Of a stretch of DNA of 64,000 bases, positions 58,741 through 64,000 are shown piece by piece (the stretch's first letter is position 1; the number at the start of each line of letters is the position of its first letter). The stretch is from Geothermobacter hydrogeniphilus (GTDB lineage: Bacteria; Desulfobacterota; Desulfuromonadia; Desulfuromonadales; Geothermobacteraceae). The translations under genes and the position numbers were made by a program. The notes under the pieces are model-generated. The model did no database searches. It was not told the origin of the DNA and saw only the letters and a list, made by a program, of their open reading frames with translations. Location: positions 1 to 64,000 of the forward strand of contig NZ_PPFX01000021.1 of assembly GCF_002898515.1 (NCBI RefSeq), read 5' to 3'.

Positions 58741-60443
58741 AGTTCAGGCAAAGCGGCAACGTTGTTTTTGTCCTTCGACGGCACAAAGGAGACAATGCGA
58801 TCCGCAAGGCCGTCTCCCCGCCAGGGTCGACCGGCTCGACCATAAAGGGTACGGTCAAGTTCATCCAGGTCACTTCGCAGTTCGGGGCCGGCTTCCCGGT
58901 ACAATCGTTCGTAGGCAGCGACTTCGGCACCAGGCCAGAGTATCCGGCTCCAGCCCTCCAGCGCCCTCCGGGTCATGTCCGGCCGATGAGCGCGAGCGGC
59001 CTGAACAACGGCTCGCCGTGCTTTTTCTTCTTCAACCCCGACCTCATCGGAATCAACGGCAAGCCGCCCGGGTTGACGCCGTCGAAACACCAGGATCAGG
59101 GTCAGCAGCCAGCCGAACGCCAGTGCCAGGCATAACCAGGGCCAGAATCCGGGTGAAGATGGTCGGGGCTCTCCACTTGAAGCCCCTTGCGGAACCGGCG
59201 CCGGAGCAGGTTCTGCCGACACGATGGAGGGTCGGAAAACCTGAGGGGCCGGTTTCACCGGATTCGTCACCGCCGCTCCATCCGCGGCCGGGGCGACCTC
59301 CAGGTCCAGAGCGTCAAGGTGTGCCTTGCGCCAGCGGCCGGCCCTTGTGTCCCACCAGTCGAGGTCGAAAGCCGGCAGGATAAAACGGCCGGAGCGGGTC
59401 GGTACCAGAGCGATCTTCTGGACCAGGTTGCCGGTGATGCCGTCAGTGGTCGACGTGTCTTCACGCTGCGGCTGATCAGGATAACTTTTGAAACTGGCGG
59501 GAATATCCGGGTTCAGTTTCGGCAGGCGAGCTGATGGAAGACCGGTCACTTTCAGACGCAGGGTCCGGGTCACAGGTTCTCCGACTTTGAGTCGAGGCGG
59601 CCGTGACTGCCAGTCATCATGCAGTTCCAGCACGGTTGCCGGAAGCCATTGCCGTCCACCGATATCGGCAGGAATCGGCAGGACATCGATCTTCAGCGGC
59701 TTCGAAGTGCGGCGGACCCGCCGTCCCTGCCGGCCAAAGGGATCGAAACGTGCACGGCCGGCGGCGATGCTGCCGTCGAACTGCAGAGCGGGGATTGTCA
59801 TCTGCCCGCTCCCCTGGGGGAAGATGGCGTAATCCCGCTCAATCACCTGGTAAAGCCGACCGTTGCGCCGCGTTTCATAGTTGCGATCATCACCCAGTTT
59901 CTTCACCACTGCCGCCACCCCGGTCGGTTGCGGCTCCCCGAGCTGCCCTTCAAGAAGATCGACCCGGCGCAGCAATCGGACCCTGAGCACCACCTGACCC
60001 TGCGCAACAACCTGCCGCCGGCTGACTTCTGTTTCCAGCAGCAGAGGGTCATCGGCCGCCGCGTCCTTATCAGCGGTTCCGGTGACCTCAATCGGCAGCG
60101 GCAAAGAGCAGTCCCCGGAAAAGCAAACCGCCGGGATCATGACGGTTCCCTGTTTGCGTGGCATCAGGGTCAGGTTGTAAACCACCGAACGACTGAAGCT
60201 GCCGTTGATGATCTGTACCTGACTGCTCTGCGCACGACTGAGGATCTCCCAGTTCTTTTCCAGAGCGCTCAAATCAGGGTCCCCATCAGGACTGCCGGAA
60301 ACCCGCAGCTGCAGTTGCAGGCTTTCGTTGGCCGAGATCCGTTCCCGGTCAGCCACCGCCTGTACCGCCACCGCACCCGCGATACTTTCACCAAGGGCAA
60401 GAAACAACAGTACGAGAAGAAGAAAACAGCCTCTGTTCACCAT
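58710..60443 (-). CDS. batD: BatD-family protein
   Basis: The product of 577 aa has a signal peptide (MVNRGCFLLLVLLFLALGES) followed by repeated immunoglobulin-like strands (VQAVADRERISANESLQLQL, then GEPVTRTLRLKVTGLPSARL) and a single C-terminal membrane helix near residue 440 (WPWLCLALAFGWLLTLILVF). This is the BatD/oxygen-tolerance layout. It is the last gene of the Bat operon, and the stop overlaps tag on the other strand. Confidence 0.88.
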   Translation of the reverse strand: MVNRGCFLLLVLLFLALGESIAGAVAVQAVADRERISANESLQLQLRVSGSPDGDPDLSALEKNWEILSRAQSSQVQIINGSFSRSVVYNLTLMPRKQGTVMIPAVCFSGDCSLPLPIEVTGTADKDAAADDPLLLETEVSRRQVVAQGQVVLRVRLLRRVDLLEGQLGEPQPTGVAAVVKKLGDDRNYETRRNGRLYQVIERDYAIFPQGSGQMTIPALQFDGSIAAGRARFDPFGRQGRRVRRTSKPLKIDVLPIPADIGGRQWLPATVLELHDDWQSRPPRLKVGEPVTRTLRLKVTGLPSARLPKLNPDIPASFKSYPDQPQREDTSTTDGITGNLVQKIALVPTRSGRFILPAFDLDWWDTRAGRWRKAHLDALDLEVAPAADGAAVTNPVKPAPQVFRPSIVSAEPAPAPVPQGASSGEPRPSSPGFWPWLCLALAFGWLLTLILVFRRRQPGRLAVDSDEVGVEEEKARRAVVQAARAHRPDMTRRALEGWSRILWPGAEVAAYERLYREAGPELRSDLDELDRTLYGRAGRPWRGDGLADRIVSFVPSKDKNNVAALPELYPCRPGRTG

Positions 60444-62248
60444 GATCGATCCGTCTGTTTCTGCTGACCGCGCTGGCGGTACTGATAAAGAAATTTACGC
60501 CGCAGAAGGCCGCCCGGGTCGTCGGGAAGCTGCTGCAACAGCAGGCGGGTTTCACGCTGTTCAGCTGTTTCCCGGTCCTGATCCCGGCCTGCGTGGGCAA
60601 CTTGCGACGTGTCCCCGGAGGCTTTGCCCGCGGCTTTATCGTCCTGCGGACGAACGGTCCGGGCAGACCCCGGTGTCTTCCGGTTCGGGACCGGCTTCTC
60701 TCCTCGGGAAGGTGAGTCAGGGGATTGTCTTTCCCGCGGTCCCCCTCCCGGCCGATCCCGCGTTGCGACAGGAGACTGCTGTTGTGCCCCCTGCTTCCCG
60801 CCGTTTGCCGGTTTCTTCCCTCCCGGAGTTTTCTCTTGCGTGTTCCGCCGCCCGGTTTTGTTGGCGGCCTGTCGGGATTGCCGCTGCTGTCTGCGTTTGA
60901 GTTCCTTTTCAACAAGATCCTTGTTGAACCGGGCGTCGGCATCCCGGGGATCTCGTTTCAGAGCCTGCCGATAGGCCTTCAGTGCTGCCGACAAATCACC
61001 CTGCTTCGCCAGCGCATTGCCAAGATTGTAGAAATCATCCGCCCCTTGCAGTTTTTGCAGGAGGTTCGCCGCGGCGGCGAAATCTCCGGCCCGGTAGAGG
61101 GCGGATGATTTCCAGCGGATGTTCTCGAACTGTGCGGCGGCGGCTGAATAATCCCCGGCCCGGTACAGTTGGGCTGCCTGCTGATCCGGGGTTCGCCACA
61201 ATCCCTGCCAACTGAACGCCTCGGCGGGAACCGGCTGAAGAAGAAGCAACGGCAGCACCAGCAGCCAGCCGCGCCGAAAGCCGCATGCGGCCAGCAGGAT
61301 CAGCGGCCAGAGCAGCCAGACGCCTTCCTCGGACCAGACATCTCCGCGCGTGGGGCTGCTCACGCCCGGGCTGTCGAGACGATGGCTGTTCAAGCCGGAC
61401 AACAGGTCCCGCAGATCGGCATCGTCGATGCTGATCCCGTGATACCGGCCGCCGCCCGCGGCGGCCAATCGCTGCAGTGCCTTGCCATTCAGGCCGGGCA
61501 GCACCAGGTTGCCGTCGGCATCTTTGAAAAATCCGCCCCCCGGTTGCGGGATCGGGGCACCTTCCGCAGTGCCGACACCGAGAACCGCAAGCTCGAACCC
61601 CTGCCGATGCAGACGACGCGCCGCGTCCAGTGCGGCCTCGGGACGATCTTCATCGGTCACCAGCAGCAACCTTCCCTGTTTCAATCCGGCCTGTCGCAAC
61701 AGCTGAACACCAAGTTTCATAGCCCGAGCGGGATCACTCCCCTGAACCGGCATCAGTCCCGGTTCCAGGCTCTTGAGCAACGCTTCGATGGTGTGCCGGT
61801 CTGAGGTCAACGGGGTTACGGTGAAAGCGTCGGCGGCAAAAACAATCAGTGCGGTCTGCCCTTCCTTACGCTGACGAAGCAGGTCTTCGATCTTGTAACG
61901 TGCCCGCAGATAACGACTCGGCTTGAGATCGGCAGCCTCCATCGAACGGGACAGGTCGAACAGGATCACCAGCGCCGACTGCTGCCGGAAGAGGGGTTGC
62001 GGGAGGCGGCGCCAGACCGGTCCGGCCAGAGCCGTGATCGTCAGCAATACGCCCGCCAGCAGCAACCACAATGGCCAGTTGGCGCGCCGCACCGAACGTC
62101 CGAGCAGCAGATGCGGCAGCAACTCAGGATCACAGACCGCCTGCCAGCTGCGGCTGCGGAGTTGACGGCGGGCCAGCCACAGCAGCAACACCAGCGCAGG
62201 CGGCAGAGCCCAGAACCATTCGGGCCGCAAAAAATGAAAAGTGTTCAT
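60437..62248 (-). CDS. VWA-TPR protein (BatB/BatC-type fusion)
   Basis: The product of 603 aa has membrane helices at the start, then a von Willebrand A domain (LVILFDLSRSMEAADLKPSR with MIDAS DxSxS; LLLVTDEDRPEA). TPR repeats follow after about residue 350 (AGDYSAAAAQFENIRWKSSA, then GDLSAALKAYRQALKRDPRD). The end is a charged, low-complexity tail. In Bacteroides BatB and BatC are separate; here the VWA and TPR halves are in one protein. It overlaps batD by 7 bases. Confidence 0.88.
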   Translation of the reverse strand: MNTFHFLRPEWFWALPPALVLLLWLARRQLRSRSWQAVCDPELLPHLLLGRSVRRANWPLWLLLAGVLLTITALAGPVWRRLPQPLFRQQSALVILFDLSRSMEAADLKPSRYLRARYKIEDLLRQRKEGQTALIVFAADAFTVTPLTSDRHTIEALLKSLEPGLMPVQGSDPARAMKLGVQLLRQAGLKQGRLLLVTDEDRPEAALDAARRLHRQGFELAVLGVGTAEGAPIPQPGGGFFKDADGNLVLPGLNGKALQRLAAAGGGRYHGISIDDADLRDLLSGLNSHRLDSPGVSSPTRGDVWSEEGVWLLWPLILLAACGFRRGWLLVLPLLLLQPVPAEAFSWQGLWRTPDQQAAQLYRAGDYSAAAAQFENIRWKSSALYRAGDFAAAANLLQKLQGADDFYNLGNALAKQGDLSAALKAYRQALKRDPRDADARFNKDLVEKELKRRQQRQSRQAANKTGRRNTQEKTPGGKKPANGGKQGAQQQSPVATRDRPGGGPRERQSPDSPSRGEKPVPNRKTPGSARTVRPQDDKAAGKASGDTSQVAHAGRDQDRETAEQRETRLLLQQLPDDPGGLLRRKFLYQYRQRGQQKQTDRSW

Positions 62249-63246
62249 GGCGACCTCCGGCCCGGCAGGGACGGCAGCAACGGCAGCAGCAGCACCAGCA
62301 ACCCGCCCAGGAACGCGGCCCCCAAAGGCCAGACATACAGTTCGGAAATCGGTCGAAAAACGTCGTGATCACGCACCACCGGCTCCAGCTCATCAATGGC
62401 GGCGTAGATCTCCTGCAACTGCCGGGTATCACGCGCTCTGAAGTACCTTCCACCGGTCTTTTCAGCAATCGCGTTCAAGGTCTTTTCATCAAGATCAGCC
62501 GAAGGGTTGACGGTCTGCCGGAAAATGAAACGGCGCACCTCCATCCTGTCAGCGCCGATGCCGATGGTGTAGATCTTCAGATGTTCTCGCGCCGCAAGCT
62601 CGGCAGCCTTGAGCGGCGCCAGTTGGCCCGCGGTATTGGCACCGTCAGTCAGCAGAATCAAGACCTGGTTCTCCCCTCCTCCATCTGTCAGGCGTTTGAC
62701 CGCCAGGCCGATGGCATCCCCGATGGACGTGCGGTCACCCGCCAATCCCAGGGCGGCTTCATTCAGCAACGTCAGCACCGTCTGGCGGTCAAAGGTGAGG
62801 GGGGTCTGGACGTAGGGCTGATCACCGAACAAAATCAGCCCCACGCGATCTCCGACCCGACGACGAATGAACTCACCGGCCACAGCCTTAAGCGCAGTCA
62901 ACCGGTCGACTGTCTCGCCGCCCAACGTGAAATCCCGGGTCTGCATGCTGCCGGAAAGATCGACCGCCAGCATCAGGTCCCGTCCGCTGACCGGCAGTTC
63001 GATCGGGTCCCCCAGCCATTGGGGCCGGGTTGCGGCAAGAACCAGCAGCAGCCAGCACAGCACGGCCAGAAGAATCTGCAGGCGGCCCGGGCGACGGACA
63101 CCCTGCTGCGCCACGGCACCGAACAGAGAAAGAGAGGGAACCCAGAGGGCGGCCTCCTCGGCGGCCAGGGCCGGAGGGGCATAGCGATAGACCAGCCAGG
63201 GAAGCGGAAGCAGGGCCAGGGCCCAGGGCCAGGCAAAATGGATCAT
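62245..63246 (-). CDS. batA: VWA-domain membrane protein BatA
   Basis: The product of 333 aa has two N-terminal helices and a VWA domain: LMLAVDLSGSMQTRDF (MIDAS), then VGLILFGDQPYVQTPLTFDR and VLILLTDGANTAGQ, plus a C-terminal helix. It is the standard BatA. The start overlaps the DUF4381 gene and the end overlaps the next gene, both as ATGA, so the operon is tightly coupled. Confidence 0.92.
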   Translation of the reverse strand: MIHFAWPWALALLPLPWLVYRYAPPALAAEEAALWVPSLSLFGAVAQQGVRRPGRLQILLAVLCWLLLVLAATRPQWLGDPIELPVSGRDLMLAVDLSGSMQTRDFTLGGETVDRLTALKAVAGEFIRRRVGDRVGLILFGDQPYVQTPLTFDRQTVLTLLNEAALGLAGDRTSIGDAIGLAVKRLTDGGGENQVLILLTDGANTAGQLAPLKAAELAAREHLKIYTIGIGADRMEVRRFIFRQTVNPSADLDEKTLNAIAEKTGGRYFRARDTRQLQEIYAAIDELEPVVRDHDVFRPISELYVWPLGAAFLGGLLVLLLPLLPSLPGRRSP

Positions 63247-63761
63247 CGCCTCCTCCTCGACGGTCCGGACTGCGGCGGCAGTTTCTTCAGCCAGTCCCGG
63301 CAGAGTTCAAGCAACCGGGCTTCGTCGATATCGACAAGCGGTCGGTAAGGAGCATCCTGAAGGCACCGGCCGTACCCTCTGCTGAAAGGACGATCCGCGA
63401 ACGGTGTATCCAGGAACTTGAGCCAGTCCTCGCCGCTCAGGCCGGCAACCTGTTGAGGTGAAAAGTGACAGAGCGCCGCCTGCCGAAGCAGGTATGAAAG
63501 GGCGGCAGCCAGTTCGCTGCCATGCAGGTTTTTAAGGGTTTCGAGCTGAAGAAGGGCCAGTCTGCGAAATCGGCGGCGTTGCCGAAAACGCGCCAGCAGC
63601 AGCGCCGCGACAATCAGGAGAACCAGCAACCCGACCAGCAACCACCAGCCGGGAGCCAGGGGCCAGACACCGATCTCAGGCGGAAGGTGGAGATCACGTA
63701 ACGGCAAAGGGGGCATGGCCCTGCCCGTCACCGTCGAAGGAATCGTTGACAGCTGTGCCAT
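63243..63761 (-). CDS. DUF4381 membrane protein of the Bat operon
   Basis: The product of 172 aa matches the DUF4381 pattern: PLPLRDLHLPPEIGVWPLAP followed by one helix (WWLLVGLLVLLIVAALLLAR) and a cytoplasmic domain (LQLETLKNLHGSELAAALSY, then LSGEDWLKFLDTPFADRPFS). The ATG at 63761 lies one base after the stop of the DUF58 gene. Confidence 0.88.
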   Translation of the reverse strand: MAQLSTIPSTVTGRAMPPLPLRDLHLPPEIGVWPLAPGWWLLVGLLVLLIVAALLLARFRQRRRFRRLALLQLETLKNLHGSELAAALSYLLRQAALCHFSPQQVAGLSGEDWLKFLDTPFADRPFSRGYGRCLQDAPYRPLVDIDEARLLELCRDWLKKLPPQSGPSRRRR

Positions 63762-63762
63762 C

Positions 63763-64000
63763 TCAGCCCCCTGCCCTGACGCTGGACAGATTTTCGATGG
63801 GATCGAGGTCGGACGGCAACACCATGAACCGGGCATGCTGCCGACGGCAGAAATCTTCCAGCAGCTGTCGTCGCTGCGCAAAATGCTGCTGATAGGCCCA
63901 TCGCGCGTCGCGGTCGGTGGTGACAATACTCAGGTCACGCAGCCCGTCACTCAGACGATAGCTGCCGGCCGGCGGCAGATCGGCTTCCAGCGGGTCGAAG
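63763..64000 (-). CDS. DUF58 protein, C-terminal part (runs off the window)
   Basis: The frame is open to the window end and stops at TGA 63763. It reads FDPLEADLPPAGSYRLSDGL, then DRDARWAYQQHFAQRRQLLE, then HARFMVLPSDLDPIENL, the usual end of DUF58 proteins, where an acidic and His-rich region precedes a short tail. It is the gene normally upstream of DUF4381 in MoxR/Bat operons. The rest, and the expected moxR gene, lie beyond 64000. Confidence 0.85.
   Translation of the reverse strand, partial: FDPLEADLPPAGSYRLSDGLRDLSIVTTDRDARWAYQQHFAQRRQLLEDFCRRQHARFMVLPSDLDPIENLSSVRAGG

Noticed and set aside
1-64000. CRISPR array or cas genes
   Set aside because: No regularly spaced identical repeats and no Cas protein motifs were found on either strand.

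Overview
This window looks like a piece of a GC-rich Desulfuromonadales/Geobacter-type deltaproteobacterial chromosome. The support is gene content: a GeoRSP radical-SAM/SPASM cluster, a large (1569 aa) NAD-dependent glutamate dehydrogenase, a B12-dependent ribonucleotide reductase behind paired NrdR-like boxes, a panB-panC-panP pantothenate operon, and a tmRNA with a ...YALAA tag next to smpB. This is inference from families; no taxonomic marker such as rRNA is present.

Positions 1-15.8 kb are an accessory defence island. After debris (a possible IS21-type end, a frameshifted small gene, a nitroreductase stub) and an intact phhB, one long minus-strand operon runs from about 14.96 kb down to 1.18 kb. 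It encodes an XRE regulator, HsdM, HsdS, a 431-aa protein with a PD-(D/E)XK-like D...QxK motif, a 1242-aa SIR2 protein, two small paired proteins (DUF6978-like and DUF1828/DUF1829), a 52-aa fragment, a DUF3644 protein with a HEPN RxxxxH motif, a broken AAA ATPase and a partner with an ExK motif. No hsdR is visible. Several genes are separated by 24-39 codon micro-ORFs that copy the C-terminus of HsdS or the N-terminus of the DUF3644 protein, each ending in an ATGA overlap with the next gene. They look like recombination scars from module exchange. An IS256-family element with a perfect 8-bp target duplication sits in one scar. An HNH endonuclease gene and an ORF6N remnant follow.

Positions 16-20 kb hold cobB, an Asn/Gln-rich secreted protein, formate-THF ligase (fhs) and a small membrane protein. 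Positions 20.2-25.9 kb form a second accessory block beside ssrA: an overlapping operon of MNT nucleotidyltransferase, truncated HEPN, a 383-aa unknown and an 802-aa TOTE-type primase-helicase, then a Fic protein with palindromic operators. A 21-bp near-copy of the ssrA 3' end lies beside it.

From 25.9 kb the window is mostly core: ssrA, smpB, an rseC-like gene, an amidohydrolase, panP-panC-panB behind a structured leader with a terminator-like hairpin, a flavin reductase, NAD-GDH, then an operon of a lipoprotein, PhoH, tsaD, a DUF2062 gene, rsmA and a parvulin. Positions 43.2-51.8 kb hold a class-V aminotransferase, the three GeoRSP genes, a YedE-type transporter, and exported proteins (PhnD-like, two beta-helix proteins, a short secreted protein). 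A sigma54 activator and a GAF-GGDEF diguanylate cyclase follow. The right end has nrdJ, a LysE exporter, tag, and an aerotolerance (Bat) operon that runs off the window.

Three long imperfect-palindrome intergenic repeats (about 16.1, 32.5 and 33.3 kb) form a small dispersed family.
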